A stretch of DNA of 64,000 bases from positions 2,542,001-2,606,000 of the forward strand of contig NZ_CP134227.1 in NCBI RefSeq assembly GCF_031656915.1. The letters run 5' to 3'. Shown here in pieces: positions 34,107 to 43,104 of this stretch. Made by a program: the position numbers and the translations under genes. The notes beneath the pieces were generated by a model that made no database searches, was not told the origin of the DNA, and saw nothing but the letters and a program-made list of their open reading frames with translations. Every line of letters starts with the position of its first letter. Position 1 is the first letter of the stretch. The DNA is from Nocardioides marmorisolisilvae (GTDB lineage Bacteria > Actinomycetota > Actinomycetes > Propionibacteriales > Nocardioidaceae).

Positions 34107-34683
34107 TCCGCGCGGTCTTGCGAGTCACCGACTCGTCGAACGCGACCAGGTCGGCCACGGACGCCTCGCCGCCCTCGCCCTCCCAGATCGCGAGGGCGTC
34201 GGCCTCCTCGGCCTCCCGGCGGGCGATCTCGGCCTCCAGGGCCGCGACCTTCGTCTGGGTCTCCTCGAGACGCTGGTTGGACTGGGACAGCCCGCTCTCG
34301 GCGGACGCCGCCCGGCGTTGCTCGGCGACGAGCAGCCCCTGCAGCTCGCGCATCGTCATCTGCGACTCGGCGAGTCGCTCGGTCATCGCGGTGGTGAACT
34401 CGGCGTGCTCGGCGGCACGCTGGGAGAACAGGGTCCGGTAGGCCGTCGCCGCCGCGACGCGGTCTGCCGCGTTCTCACGGCGCGACTGGAGAACCTCGGT
34501 CCACATCATCCGCAGTGCCGCCCAGCCGAGCACGATCGCGGCCACGGCGGCGATCGACAGGATCAGCGCGGACTGGGTGGGCAGGGCGAGCACCACCAGC
34601 ACGGTCGCGACGCCGAGCAGGGTCACCGAGACGGTGACGCGGACACTTCGCTGCCGACGACGAGAGGCTGACCGGATTGCCAT
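34078..34683 (-). CDS. Membrane protein with coiled-coil tail (Rv3604c position)
   Basis: A 201-residue protein. Two membrane segments occupy residues 17-60 (VSVTLLGVATVLVVLALP, ALILSIAAVAAIVLGWAAL). A long heptad-rich cytoplasmic helix, rich in Glu, Arg and Ala, covers about residues 65-165 and includes LEETQTKVAALEAEIARRE. I do not recognise a catalytic domain. It occupies the position of Rv3604c in the conserved block next to DUF3180, though similarity cannot be judged here. It marks the resumption of backbone genes after the island. Confidence 0.75.
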   Translation of the reverse strand: MAIRSASRRRQRSVRVTVSVTLLGVATVLVVLALPTQSALILSIAAVAAIVLGWAALRMMWTEVLQSRRENAADRVAAATAYRTLFSQRAAEHAEFTTAMTERLAESQMTMRELQGLLVAEQRRAASAESGLSQSNQRLEETQTKVAALEAEIARREAEEADALAIWEGEGGEASVADLVAFDESVTRKTARTTAEKIQSA

Positions 34684-34701
34684 GTCCGCCAGCGTAGGCC
34701 G

Positions 34702-35208
34702 CTACTTCTCGTGGTCGCGCACACGACACGCCTGCTCGAGGAGCAGCGACGCGACCATCACCAGGATCCCGCCGCAACCGGCCACCACCGAATGCCACAG
34801 CTGGGCGTTCGCGCCCGAGGAGTCCGTGACGCCGAGGTGCGCCAAGGCGAAGCCGAAGTAGCCGCCGGCGATGCCCGCACCCACCAGCGCGCAGGTCTTG
34901 CCCAGCACGAGCCGGTTCACCGCGCGGTGCGGCTCCAGCCGGATGCCGTCCCGGCGGGTCCGCCAGGTGTGGTACGCCGCACCGCCGATCACCGCGGCGA
35001 TGAAGAACACGATGCCGATGGACAGCCAGGTGACCTCCGGCTCGGCCCTGCCCATCCGGATCGCCAGGGCACGCAGTCCCCAGCCTGCGACCAGCCCGAT
35101 CGCGCCGAAGACGCACAGCGGACCGGGCCCGGTCAACCCGACCGTGCCACGCCCGTTGCCGTTGCCGTTGTGGTCGTCCGGGGGCCGGTCCTCGCCCGGG
35201 GCCGTCAT
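34702..35208 (-). CDS. DUF3180 membrane protein (Rv3605c-like)
   Basis: A 168-residue membrane protein with four predicted segments, including VFGAIGLVAGWGLRALAI, IGIVFFIAAVIGGAAYHTW, LVGAGIAGGYFGFALAHL and VVAGCGGILVMVASLLLE. The arrangement and the LEPHRAVNRLVLGKTCAL loop are typical of DUF3180, which sits after folK in many actinobacteria. Function is unknown. The ATG at 35208 lies ten bases after the folK stop. The Asn/Gly-rich N-terminus (GNGNGRG) is low complexity. Confidence 0.88.
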   Translation of the reverse strand: MTAPGEDRPPDDHNGNGNGRGTVGLTGPGPLCVFGAIGLVAGWGLRALAIRMGRAEPEVTWLSIGIVFFIAAVIGGAAYHTWRTRRDGIRLEPHRAVNRLVLGKTCALVGAGIAGGYFGFALAHLGVTDSSGANAQLWHSVVAGCGGILVMVASLLLEQACRVRDHEK

Positions 35209-35218
35209 CGCCCGTGGC

Positions 35219-35785
35219 TCACTGCAGCGTGAGCTCGATGTCGTCGCGCCGGGAGATCCCGGCCGTGCCGGCCTTCTCCAGCAGGTCGGCGACGGCACCG
35301 ACCCCGGGGATCTCGGCGTCGGGCTCGACGTCGTGCCACGGCGCCAGCACGAAGGCGCGCTCACCGGCGCGCGGGTGCGGCAACACCAGCCGGTCGTCGT
35401 CGGCCCGGCGGTCGCCGACCACGATCAGGTCCACGTCGAGGGTCCGGGGTCCGTGTTCCTCGGTCCGCTCGCGGCCGTAGGCGGCCTCGATGGCCAGCGC
35501 CCGGTCGAGCAGGGTCGGCGCCGACAGCGAGGTGTCCAGCAGCACCACGGCGTTGAGGAAGTCCCGGGAGCCCTCGGGGGCGTCCACCGGGGCGGTCTCG
35601 TAGACCGGGGAGATGTCGGTGACCCACACCTCGGGAGTGTCGGCGAGGGAGTCGACCGCGCCCTGCAGGTTGACCCGGCGGTCACCGAGGTTGGACCCGA
35701 TGGACAGCACCGCACGGCGGATCGGGTGCATCTCGCCGGTGAGGGTGTCGGTGTCGATGATGTTCGGGTTCGGGGACTCGGTCAC
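35219..35785 (-). CDS. folK: 6-hydroxymethyl-dihydropterin pyrophosphokinase
   Basis: A 188-residue HPPK that transfers pyrophosphate from ATP to hydroxymethyl-dihydropterin. AVLSIGSNLGDRRVNLQGAV is the N-terminal fold signature, VYETAPVDAPEGSRDFLNAV binds pterin, and RTLDVDLIVVG with LPHPRAGERAFVLAP are catalytic segments. It has about 20 residues before the core (MTESPNPNIIDT). The GTG at 35785 overlaps the folB stop (GTGA). It is a member of the folE-folP-folB-folK operon. Confidence 0.96.
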   Translation of the reverse strand: MTESPNPNIIDTDTLTGEMHPIRRAVLSIGSNLGDRRVNLQGAVDSLADTPEVWVTDISPVYETAPVDAPEGSRDFLNAVVLLDTSLSAPTLLDRALAIEAAYGRERTEEHGPRTLDVDLIVVGDRRADDDRLVLPHPRAGERAFVLAPWHDVEPDAEIPGVGAVADLLEKAGTAGISRRDDIELTLQ

Positions 35786-36144
35786 TGTCTGCTCCGGTTG
35801 ATCGTGAGGGTGACGTCGCTGAACGTCGCCTCAATCGGCGCGTGCGGTTTGTGCACGGTCACTTCCACCCATTCGACTTTCTCGCGAGCCAGGCACACAT
35901 CGGCGATCCGCTGTGCCAGGGTCTCGATCAGGTCGACCGGGTCCTGCTCTGCTGCCAACTTCGCATCCGCCACGAGACTTCCGTAGTCCACGGTCTCGGA
36001 CAAGTCGTCGGTCGCCGCTGCTGCGGCGGTGTCCACTCCCAGGACGAGGTCGAGCACGAAGATCTGTCCCTCACGCCGCTCGAACTCGAACACGCCGTGG
36101 TGGGCGAGGACCTCGATCCCACGCACCGCCAGCCGGTCACTCAT
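35782..36144 (-). CDS. folB: Dihydroneopterin aldolase
   Basis: A 120-residue FolB that cleaves dihydroneopterin to hydroxymethyl-dihydropterin and glycolaldehyde. LAVRGIEVLAHHGVFEFERR carries the catalytic region, and TVHKPHAPIEATFSDVTLTI is the C-terminal signature containing the conserved Lys. The ATG at 36144 lies five bases upstream of the folP stop on the coding strand, an eight-base overlap. The GGGGA upstream supports this start over an in-frame ATG at 36198. Confidence 0.95.
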   Translation of the reverse strand: MSDRLAVRGIEVLAHHGVFEFERREGQIFVLDLVLGVDTAAAAATDDLSETVDYGSLVADAKLAAEQDPVDLIETLAQRIADVCLAREKVEWVEVTVHKPHAPIEATFSDVTLTINRSRQ

Positions 36145-37168
36145 CGGAGTCCCCGCGGAGACGCGAGCGCCAGCAAGGGTCTTGGTGGGGTGATTCATCG
36201 CCCTCGACCCTACCCGTGACGGATGTGGGCCCCGACGCGGGAGTGACCCCGACCCCGCCCGTCCCGTCGGGCCTGTCCAGCGGGGCCAGCCCTCGCCATC
36301 GACAGACCACCTTGATCGCGTCGACACTCGCCCGCGCCTCGTGCACGCGGACGGCCCAGACCCCGCTCAGCGCAGCCAGGGTGGTCAGCGCGACATTGGC
36401 GTCCTCGCGGTCCAGCACGGGTCTGGGGCGGCCGTCGGGCCCCGCGAGCAGGCTGCCCAGGAACGACTTGCGTGAAGAGCCCACCAGCACCGGAAGGCCG
36501 AGGTCGAGCTTGTCGAGATGACGCAGCAGGGTCCAGTTGTGCTCGGCGGTCTTGGCGAACCCGAGTCCGGGGTCGACGGCGATCCGGTCCACGGCGACCC
36601 CGGCCGACACCGCGGCGTCGACGCGCGCGGAGAGCTCGTCGCGCACCGCGGCCACCACCCCGCCCGCCGTCTCGTCGTACGACGCACGCTGGTTCATCAC
36701 GTCCGAGTGACCGCGCCAGTGCATCGCGACGTACACCGCGCCTGCGTCGGCGACCACGCGGAGGATGTCCGGGTCGGCGAGCCCTCCCGAGACGTCGTTG
36801 ACCACCACCGCTCCCGCAGCGAGCGCTGCCTCGGCGACCTCGGCGCGCATGGTGTCCACCGACATCCGGACCCCGTGGCCGGCCAGCCCCTCGATGACGG
36901 GCAGTACCCGATCGAGCTCCTCGGCCACCAGCGGCCGGGTCGCCCCGGGGCGGGTCGACTCGCCGCCGATGTCGACCAGGTCGGCGCCCTCCCGGATCAG
37001 CGAGAGGGCGTGCTCGATCGCCAGATCCGGAGCGACGAAGCGGCCACCATCCGAGAACGAGTCGGGGGTGACGTTGACGACCCCCATCACCAGCGGCCGC
37101 TGCAGCAGCGGCAGGCCGGTGACGTGGCGGGCCGGGAGCACCCCGGGACGGTGCGCCGCGCCGGTCAT
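36137..37168 (-). CDS. folP: Dihydropteroate synthase
   Basis: A 343-residue DHPS that joins p-aminobenzoate to dihydropterin pyrophosphate; it is the sulfonamide target. [16 protein letters not shown] and [14 protein letters not shown] are the two signature loops. [33 protein letters not shown] and the final [15 protein letters not shown] follow. The core ends near residue 290; the remaining tail of about 50 residues is extra for the family and overlaps folB. The ATG at 37168 overlaps the folE stop (ATGA). Confidence 0.95.
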   Translation of the reverse strand: MTGAAHRPGVLPARHVTGLPLLQRPLVMGVVNVTPDSFSDGGRFVAPDLAIEHALSLIREGADLVDIGGESTRPGATRPLVAEELDRVLPVIEGLAGHGVRMSVDTMRAEVAEAALAAGAVVVNDVSGGLADPDILRVVADAGAVYVAMHWRGHSDVMNQRASYDETAGGVVAAVRDELSARVDAAVSAGVAVDRIAVDPGLGFAKTAEHNWTLLRHLDKLDLGLPVLVGSSRKSFLGSLLAGPDGRPRPVLDREDANVALTTLAALSGVWAVRVHEARASVDAIKVVCRWRGLAPLDRPDGTGGVGVTPASGPTSVTGRVEGDESPHQDPCWRSRLRGDSDE

Positions 37169-37773
37169 CTCGCCGCGTTGATCAGCGACATCGCCTCGGC
37201 GCGCGTCGCCGGGTTGCGCATCGCGCCCCGCACTGCCGAGGTGATCGTCCGGGCGCCGGCCTTGCGCACCCCGCGCATGGTCATGCAGAGGTGCTCGGCG
37301 TCGACCACCACGATCACACCGCGCGGGTCGAGGAGGTCGACAAGGGCCTCCGCGACCTGGGTGGTCAGCCGCTCCTGCACCTGGGGGCGCTTGGCGAAGA
37401 CGTCCACCAACCTGGCCAACTTGGACAGCCCGGTGATCTTGCCGTCGGTGCTGGGGATGTAGCCGACGTGCGCCACTCCGGTGAACGGCACCAGGTGGTG
37501 CTCGCACATCGACCACAGCTCGATGTCGCGGACCAGCACCATCTCGTCGTGACCAAGGTCGAAGGTGGTGGTGAGCACGTCGCTGGGCTGCTGGCGCAGC
37601 CCGCTGGTCAGCTCGGCGTACGCTCTCGCAACGCGGGCAGGTGTGTCGCGCAGACCCTCGCGCTCGGGGTCCTCACCGATCGCGATCAGCAGCTCTCGTA
37701 CGGCGGCCTCGGCGCGACCGTGGTCGAAGTCGGCCACGGCACCCCCGTCGTGCGCAATGGGGTCCGGACTCAT
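37165..37773 (-). CDS. folE: GTP cyclohydrolase I
   Basis: A 202-residue GTP cyclohydrolase I that opens GTP to dihydroneopterin triphosphate, the first pterin step. [20 protein letters not shown] contains the zinc-ligand Cys and His, and [14 protein letters not shown] supplies the second Cys. [20 protein letters not shown] is the other signature. ATG at 37773. It lies 12 bases after the ftsH stop, so ftsH and the folate genes probably share a transcript, as in M. tuberculosis. Confidence 0.96.
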   Translation of the reverse strand: MSPDPIAHDGGAVADFDHGRAEAAVRELLIAIGEDPEREGLRDTPARVARAYAELTSGLRQQPSDVLTTTFDLGHDEMVLVRDIELWSMCEHHLVPFTGVAHVGYIPSTDGKITGLSKLARLVDVFAKRPQVQERLTTQVAEALVDLLDPRGVIVVVDAEHLCMTMRGVRKAGARTITSAVRGAMRNPATRAEAMSLINAAR

Positions 37774-37785
37774 CCGCGGCTCCCG

Positions 37786-39816
37786 TCAGTCCTGGCCGGG
37801 CTCTGCCCGCGGCCCGACGCCGGGGTCGCCGTGGACGTCACCGCCGCCTCCGGGCGGGGTGAGGATCGCGCCGCTGTCGGACGCCGGCTTGGTGCCGTTG
37901 ACGCGGACGCGGTCGCGGACCTCCTGGGGGATGTCGACGGGCGGGATCTCCGAAGGGTTGCGGGTGGGCGAGCCGGTCCACGCCGGACGCGCGGGGCGAC
38001 GCCGCAGCGGCTCGAAGATCTCCGCGACCTCCGCCTTGTCGAGAGTCTCCCGGTCGACGAGGGCGAGCACCAGCGAGTCGAGGACGTCGCGGTTCTCCTC
38101 GAGGATGTCGAAGGCCTCCTGGTGGGCGTTGGCGAGGAACCGCTTGGTCTCCTCGTCGACGACCGCGGCGACCTCCTCGGAGTAGTTCCGGGTGTGCCCG
38201 AAGTCACGGCCCAGGAACGGCTCGGCGTTGTTCTCGCCGAGCTGGATGGCGCCGAGACGCTCGGTCATGCCGTACTGCGTGACCATCGCCCGGGCCAGGT
38301 TGGTGGCCTTCTCGATGTCGTTCCCGGCGCCGGTCGTCGGGTCGTGGAAGACCATCTCCTCGGCAGCCCGGCCACCGAGCATGTAGGCCAGCTGGTCGAG
38401 CATCTGGGAACGGGTCTGGGAGTACTTGTCCTCGTCGGGCAGCACCATCGTGTAGCCCAGCGCCCGGCCACGCGGGAGGATGGTGATCTTGTGCACCGGG
38501 TCGGTGCCCGGCAGCGCCGCGGCCACCAGGGCGTGGCCGCCCTCGTGGTAGGCCGTGATGAGCTTCTCCTTCTCGCTCATCAGCCGGGTGCGCTTCTGCG
38601 GGCCGGCGATCACCCGGTCGATGGCCTCGTCGAGGGACTCGTTGGTGATCAGCTTCTGGTTGTTGCGGGCGGTGAGCAGCGCAGCCTCGTTGAGCACGTT
38701 GGCCAGGTCGGCGCCGGTGAAGCCGGGGGTACGGCGTGCGACCGAGAGCAGGTCGACGTCGGCGGCCATCGGCTTGCCGCGGGCGTGCACCTTCAGGATC
38801 TGCTCACGACCGTTGAGGTCGGGCGGATCCACCGAGATCTGCCGGTCGAAGCGCCCCGGGCGCAGCAGCGCCGGGTCGAGGATGTCCGGACGGTTGGTGG
38901 CCGCGATCAGGATGACCCCGCCGCGGACATCGAAGCCGTCCATCTCGACGAGCAGCTGGTTCAGGGTCTGCTCGCGCTCATCGTGGCCGCCGCCCATGCC
39001 CGCGCCACGGTGTCGTCCGACGGCGTCGATCTCGTCGATGAAGACGATCGCGGGGGCGTTCTCCTTGGCCTGCTCGAAGAGATCGCGGACCCGGCTGGCG
39101 CCAACACCGACGAACATCTCGACGAAGTCCGAGCCGGAGATCGAGTAGAACGGCACACCCGCCTCGCCGGCCACCGCACGGGCCAGCAGCGTCTTGCCGG
39201 TGCCGGGGTTGCCGTAGAGCAGCACACCCTTGGGGATCTTCGCGCCGACCGCCTGGAACTTGGCGGGCTCCTGGAGGAACTCCTTGATCTCCCCGAGCTC
39301 CTCGATCGCCTCCTCGCAGCCGGCGACATCGGCGAAGGTGGTCTTCGGCATGTCCTTGCTGATCAGCTTCGCCTTGGACTTGGCGAACTGCATGACCCGG
39401 CCCCCGCCGCCCTGGACCTGGTTCATCAAGAACATGAACAGCAGCACGATGAAGACGAACGGCAGCAGCGTGGCCAGGATCGAGCCGATCAGGCTGGGCT
39501 TGGAGACCTTGCTGTTGTACTTCTGGATCTGGCCGGCGTCGACGGCCTTCTGCACCTTGTTGACCAGCTCGACCTGCTGGCCGTCGACCCAGGTGGCGAT
39601 CTCCTTCTTGCCGTTGTCGAGGGTGGCCTGCATCTGCTGGTCACCACCGCCGACGAAGGTGATCTCCTTGATGGAGCCGTCGTTGATGTGCTGGACCATC
39701 GTGGCGGTGCTGACCTGGGTGTAGCCACCGTTGGGCACGAGGTACTGGAGGGCAAGGAGGACACCGATGAGGGCGATGACCGCCCACAACCAGGGTCCGC
39801 GAAGAATTCGTCTCAC
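37786..39816 (-). CDS. ftsH: ATP-dependent zinc metalloprotease FtsH
   Basis: A 676-residue membrane AAA protease that degrades misfolded and regulatory membrane proteins. Two membrane segments flank a periplasmic domain ([17 protein letters not shown] near residue 12; [14 protein letters not shown] near 115). Walker A is GNPGTGKT near residue 202, Walker B is [11 protein letters not shown], and the zinc site is HEGGHAL near 419. The C-terminus is proline/glycine-rich. The start is GTG at 39816. It heads the folate operon; a candidate promoter lies 50-80 bases upstream. Confidence 0.97.
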   Translation of the reverse strand: MRRILRGPWLWAVIALIGVLLALQYLVPNGGYTQVSTATMVQHINDGSIKEITFVGGGDQQMQATLDNGKKEIATWVDGQQVELVNKVQKAVDAGQIQKYNSKVSKPSLIGSILATLLPFVFIVLLFMFLMNQVQGGGGRVMQFAKSKAKLISKDMPKTTFADVAGCEEAIEELGEIKEFLQEPAKFQAVGAKIPKGVLLYGNPGTGKTLLARAVAGEAGVPFYSISGSDFVEMFVGVGASRVRDLFEQAKENAPAIVFIDEIDAVGRHRGAGMGGGHDEREQTLNQLLVEMDGFDVRGGVILIAATNRPDILDPALLRPGRFDRQISVDPPDLNGREQILKVHARGKPMAADVDLLSVARRTPGFTGADLANVLNEAALLTARNNQKLITNESLDEAIDRVIAGPQKRTRLMSEKEKLITAYHEGGHALVAAALPGTDPVHKITILPRGRALGYTMVLPDEDKYSQTRSQMLDQLAYMLGGRAAEEMVFHDPTTGAGNDIEKATNLARAMVTQYGMTERLGAIQLGENNAEPFLGRDFGHTRNYSEEVAAVVDEETKRFLANAHQEAFDILEENRDVLDSLVLALVDRETLDKAEVAEIFEPLRRRPARPAWTGSPTRNPSEIPPVDIPQEVRDRVRVNGTKPASDSGAILTPPGGGGDVHGDPGVGPRAEPGQD

Positions 39817-39867
39817 GTCGATCTGCCGGGGCGTCGACCCCGTCCTCCTGCCACCATGCCTCGGACT

Positions 39868-39896
39868 GAACTAGTGACGCTACACGTCACCGACAA
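39868..39896 (-). promoter_or_regulatory. Putative ftsH promoter enclosing an inverted repeat
   Basis: On the minus strand TTGTCG (39891-39896) and TAGTTC (39868-39873) are 17 bases apart. The whole spacer is an inverted repeat, GTGACG and CGTCAC at its two ends (39874-39890). A regulator bound there would sit between -35 and -10. This is pattern-based only. Confidence 0.4.
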
Positions 39897-39998
39897 CGCG
39901 CAGAGACCGCTGGACGGTTCCCACGAGATCCATTGTCCCGCGTGGGGCGCACGGACACCAACCCGGTCCACGGCGGCGTGCGGGACGCGGCCCAGGGC

Positions 39999-40697
39999 TC
40001 ACCCCGCCCAGCAGGCGATCACTGCCGCGGCGACGCCGTACGCCGCGCCGGTACGGCTGATTCCGGGAGGCAGGTCGGCCCGCGGCACTCCGTGGGCGTC
40101 GACCCAGAGGGCCTTGTGGTCCTTGAGGAAGGCGACGTCGCCGCTGCCGGTCTCGAAGGCGGGGAACCCGAAGCTCTGGAGTCCGCGGATCGGCCGCGTC
40201 CCGGGAAGGCGGGCGCGCAACTGGTCGAACCAGGCCCGGCCCGGTACCGCTCGGTCGAGGTCGCGCACGACCAGCCGCAGGGTGCCGCCCGGCACCCGGT
40301 AGGTGCAGCGATAGGTACCGTCGGCACCATCACTGGTCCAGTGGCTCGTCCTCGCCGGTGGCGTGGCGAGTGCGAGGGTGCGTTGCACGGAAGCGGCGGT
40401 GTCGTCGCTGCAGGTCATCCTCGCCGCGGAGGACGCGCCCGCGGTGGCGCCCGGCGTCGCGGTCGGCGCGCCGGTCGCCGCGCGCATCGTCGAGTCCTTC
40501 ATCAGCGTCCCGTCGGGCATCGTGTGCACCGCCCCGGGGTCAGCCGCAACGGTCCCGGCCTGGCCGCTCGCGCCGCACGCAGCCACCAGTGGCGTCACAG
40601 CGAGCAGGGCAGCCGCGCCCAGCATGATCCTCGGGCTCGGGTGGAGGCCGCCGAGCCGGGCTCTGGGGCGGTCACTGCTCCGGTCACCTGTCCACAT
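39999..40697 (-). CDS. Putative lipoprotein of unknown function
   Basis: A 232-residue putative lipoprotein. MLGAAALLAVTPLVAAC supplies a hydrophobic core and lipobox with Cys at about residue 41; the n-region is long. A low-complexity Ala/Thr/Gly stretch follows, then a C-terminal region with two Cys (MTCSDDTAAS, YRCTYRVPGG) that could form a disulfide. I recognise no family. The ATG at 40697 has GGGGA eight bases upstream; an upstream open frame is not supported. It is divergent from the CHRD-like gene. Confidence 0.65.
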   Translation of the reverse strand: MWTGDRSSDRPRARLGGLHPSPRIMLGAAALLAVTPLVAACGASGQAGTVAADPGAVHTMPDGTLMKDSTMRAATGAPTATPGATAGASSAARMTCSDDTAASVQRTLALATPPARTSHWTSDGADGTYRCTYRVPGGTLRLVVRDLDRAVPGRAWFDQLRARLPGTRPIRGLQSFGFPAFETGSGDVAFLKDHKALWVDAHGVPRADLPPGISRTGAAYGVAAAVIACWAG

Positions 40698-40905
40698 CCG
40701 GCCGTTCCCCTCATTGTCGACGACGTTCGTGTGAGGTGTTCGGAGCCGAGCCCGCACCGGTTTGGAACCGTCGTCGGCAGCCACGGCGCCGATCGACCAA
40801 TCCTATCGCGTTCCCGTGCCGAACCTCACATGACCGAGTTCGGCACCCCGGTGCAGAAACGTCCGGGACGCATGGACACGCCACATCAAGAGATCCGAGG
40901 TAGTC

Positions 40906-41658
40906 ATGCACAAGGCACTACGCGCACTGATCCCACTCGCTGCGGCCGCGCCGCTGGCCTTCGCCGCGCCGGCCATGGCCAGCGGTTCGACGTACCAGGC
41001 CACGCTCGACCCCCTCAACGGCTCCGGCGGCTCGGGCATGGTCACGATCGCGCTGCACGGCAGCTCGGCGACCGTGACCGAGAGCTGGAGCGGGCTGGCC
41101 AGCACGTTCGGCGGCAGCCCCTACCCGCACGTGCAGCACATCCACATCGACGGCCAGGGCCAGTGCCCGACGCCCTCAGCGGACAAGAACGGTGACGGCA
41201 TCGTCGACACCCAGGAGGGCGCCCCGGCGTACGGCGCGATCGGGACCACCCTGTCGGAGAAGGGCGACACCTCGCCGGCCGCGGGCACCAACATCAAGAT
41301 CGCGCCGGCGGGCAGCAGCACCAGCTACCACCGCACCATCCGCCTGGATCCCAAGACGCTGTCGTCGCTGCAGAACGACACCGCCGTCGTGGTCGTGCAC
41401 GGGCTGGACCCGTCCACGCTGAGCAAGAAGGCCCAGGGAGAGAAGAGCAACCTGGTGCCGAGTCTGCCCCTGGCCGCCACGTCGCCGGCGCTGTGCGGTG
41501 CGCTCCACGCCATGCCCTCGGGCGGCGTCGCCACCGGAACCGGTTCGACGGCCGGGATCGAGGACGGCGGTGTCCTCGGCCTCGGGGGCGGGCTGTTGCT
41601 CGGTGGGGCCGGGATCGCCCTGTACGGCGTGCGTCGTCGGCAGGCCGTCAAGGCCTGA
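40906..41658 (+). CDS. Secreted CHRD-like surface protein with C-terminal anchor, probable sortase substrate
   Basis: A 250-residue exported protein. It has a signal peptide (LIPLAAAAPLAFAAPAMA) and a CHRD-like beta domain (YQATLDPLNGSGGSGMVTIA, PHVQHIHIDGQGQCP). The tail runs MPSGG, a Gly/Thr-rich stretch, a hydrophobic segment (LGLGGGLLLGGAGIALYGV) and RRRQ. That tail has the shape of a cell-wall sorting signal, with MPSGG a loose match to LPxTG. The class F sortase gene follows 29 bases later. GAGG precedes the ATG. The biological role is unknown. Confidence 0.75.
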   Translation: MHKALRALIPLAAAAPLAFAAPAMASGSTYQATLDPLNGSGGSGMVTIALHGSSATVTESWSGLASTFGGSPYPHVQHIHIDGQGQCPTPSADKNGDGIVDTQEGAPAYGAIGTTLSEKGDTSPAAGTNIKIAPAGSSTSYHRTIRLDPKTLSSLQNDTAVVVVHGLDPSTLSKKAQGEKSNLVPSLPLAATSPALCGALHAMPSGGVATGTGSTAGIEDGGVLGLGGGLLLGGAGIALYGVRRRQAVKA

Positions 41659-41687
41659 GTCGACCACCTCCGGAAGGCAGGTAACCA

Positions 41688-42407
41688 GTGACGGACCAGA
41701 TGCCGGGGGGCGCGACCCGCGGCCGCCGAGGCGTGCTCCTCCTCGCCTCGGTGGTCGCGGTGATCGGGGTCATCCTGATCGTCGTGGGCGTGCGTGCGCA
41801 ACAGCGCGCCCCGCACCCCCACGACGCGGGGCGGATCCAGCCCGACCCTCCGGCGACTGGCCATCCGGCCACCGGCAGCGGGTCATCGGGCTCGTCCACG
41901 CCGCGCCGCGGACGCGGCCCGTTGGGACCGTCTCGCCCGGTGCGCATTCAGATCCCCGCGATCGGCGTGAACACGCCGGTCAACCCGATCGGGCTGGCGC
42001 CCGACGGCACCCTCGCCGTACCCCAGCCGGGTCCGCACCTGAACCAGGCGGCCTGGTTCAAGAACTCCCCGACGCCCGGACAGCCCGGACCCGCGATCAT
42101 CGAGGGCCACGTCGACAGCGTCCAGGGCGTGTCGGTGTTCTTCAGGCTCGGCGCGATCAAGCCTGGCGACACGATCCAGGTCCGCCGCGCCGACGGCGTC
42201 CGGGTGACCTTCACCGTGAACGCGGTCCGCGACTTCAAGAAGGCCAGCTTCCCCACCAAGGTCGTGTACGGAGGCGACCTGTCGACGCCGCAGCTGCGAT
42301 TGATCACCTGCAGCGACTTCGACGAGTCCCTCCACCACCACGTGGGCAACGAGGTGGTCTTCTCCCATCTGACCCACGTGGACCGACCCTCCGGGAGGTC
42401 CCGATGA
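41688..42407 (+). CDS. Class F sortase
   Basis: A 239-residue membrane-anchored transpeptidase. One N-terminal membrane segment (LLLASVVAVIGVILIVVGV) is followed by a Pro/Ser-rich linker and the sortase barrel: RIQIPAIGVNTPVNPIG, IIEGHVDS (catalytic His) and LRLITCSDFDES (catalytic Cys). The third catalytic residue, usually an Arg shortly after the Cys, is not obvious in SLHHHVGNEVVFSH. The start is GTG at 41688 with GGAAGG/AGGT upstream. It probably anchors the preceding CHRD-like protein. Confidence 0.86.
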   Translation: MTDQMPGGATRGRRGVLLLASVVAVIGVILIVVGVRAQQRAPHPHDAGRIQPDPPATGHPATGSGSSGSSTPRRGRGPLGPSRPVRIQIPAIGVNTPVNPIGLAPDGTLAVPQPGPHLNQAAWFKNSPTPGQPGPAIIEGHVDSVQGVSVFFRLGAIKPGDTIQVRRADGVRVTFTVNAVRDFKKASFPTKVVYGGDLSTPQLRLITCSDFDESLHHHVGNEVVFSHLTHVDRPSGRSR

Positions 42408-42460
42408 AGCCGAAGCTCACTCGGATCACACCCGCTGCAGCCGCGGGGCTGCTCGCCTGA
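42404..42460 (+). pseudogene. 18-codon ORF resembling a truncated signal peptide
   Basis: The ATG at 42404 overlaps the sortase stop (ATGA) and has a strong GGGAGG five bases upstream. The frame reads MKPKLTRITPAAAAGLLA and stops. After the TGA the same frame continues ASPISA, the pattern of a signal-peptide cleavage region. It looks like the remains of a third, secreted gene of this operon, or a genuine leader peptide. No protein product is established. Confidence 0.4.
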
Positions 42461-42498
42461 GCTTCACCCATCAGCGCACGGCACCGGGGCACGAGGCC

Positions 42499-43050
42499 TC
42501 AGGAGTAGACGTGCGGCGCGAGCGTGCCGATGTCGCGCAGGTTGCGGTAGCGCTCCTTGTAATCCAGCCCGTAGCCGACGACGAACTCGTTCGGGATGTC
42601 CCAGCCGACGTACCTGACCTCGACCGGCATCTGCAGCGCCTCCGGCTTGCGCAGCAGGGTGCATATCTCGACCGACGCCGGGTTCCGCGAGGCCAGGTTG
42701 GAGGTGAGCCACGACAGCGTCAGGCCGGTGTCGATGATCTCGTCGACGATCAGCACGTGCCGGCCGGTGATGTCGGTGTCGAGGTCCTTGAGGATCCGCA
42801 CCACACCGGAGGACTTGGTGCCCGAGCCGTAGGACGAGATCGCCATCCAGTCCATCTCGACGTGCCGATGGAAGCTGCGGGCGAGGTCCGCCATCACCAT
42901 CACCGCCCCACGGAGGATGCCGACGATCAACACGTCGCGGCCGTCGTAGTCCGACTCGATCACGGCAGCCAGCTCGGCCAGCTTGTCGTGGATCTGCTTC
43001 TCGGTGAAGAGGACGTTGACCAGGTCGCCCTCGACGTCGGCTTCATCCAT
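42499..43050 (-). CDS. hpt: Hypoxanthine phosphoribosyltransferase
   Basis: A 183-residue purine salvage enzyme that converts hypoxanthine or guanine plus PRPP to IMP or GMP. VLFTEKQIHDKLAELA opens the fold, LIVGILRGAVMVMADL binds pyrophosphate, and VLIVDEIIDTGLTLSW is the PRPP loop. VGWDIPNEFVVGYGLDYKE is the C-terminal signature. Start ATG at 43050. In M. tuberculosis hpt also neighbours tilS; here a luciferase-like monooxygenase gene is inserted between them on the other strand. Confidence 0.96.
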   Translation of the reverse strand: MDEADVEGDLVNVLFTEKQIHDKLAELAAVIESDYDGRDVLIVGILRGAVMVMADLARSFHRHVEMDWMAISSYGSGTKSSGVVRILKDLDTDITGRHVLIVDEIIDTGLTLSWLTSNLASRNPASVEICTLLRKPEALQMPVEVRYVGWDIPNEFVVGYGLDYKERYRNLRDIGTLAPHVYS

Positions 43051-43104
43051 GGCCGCAAGACTGCCACAGGGATGATCCGGGCCGGTCGCCGCGTTGGGCA
43101 ACAC

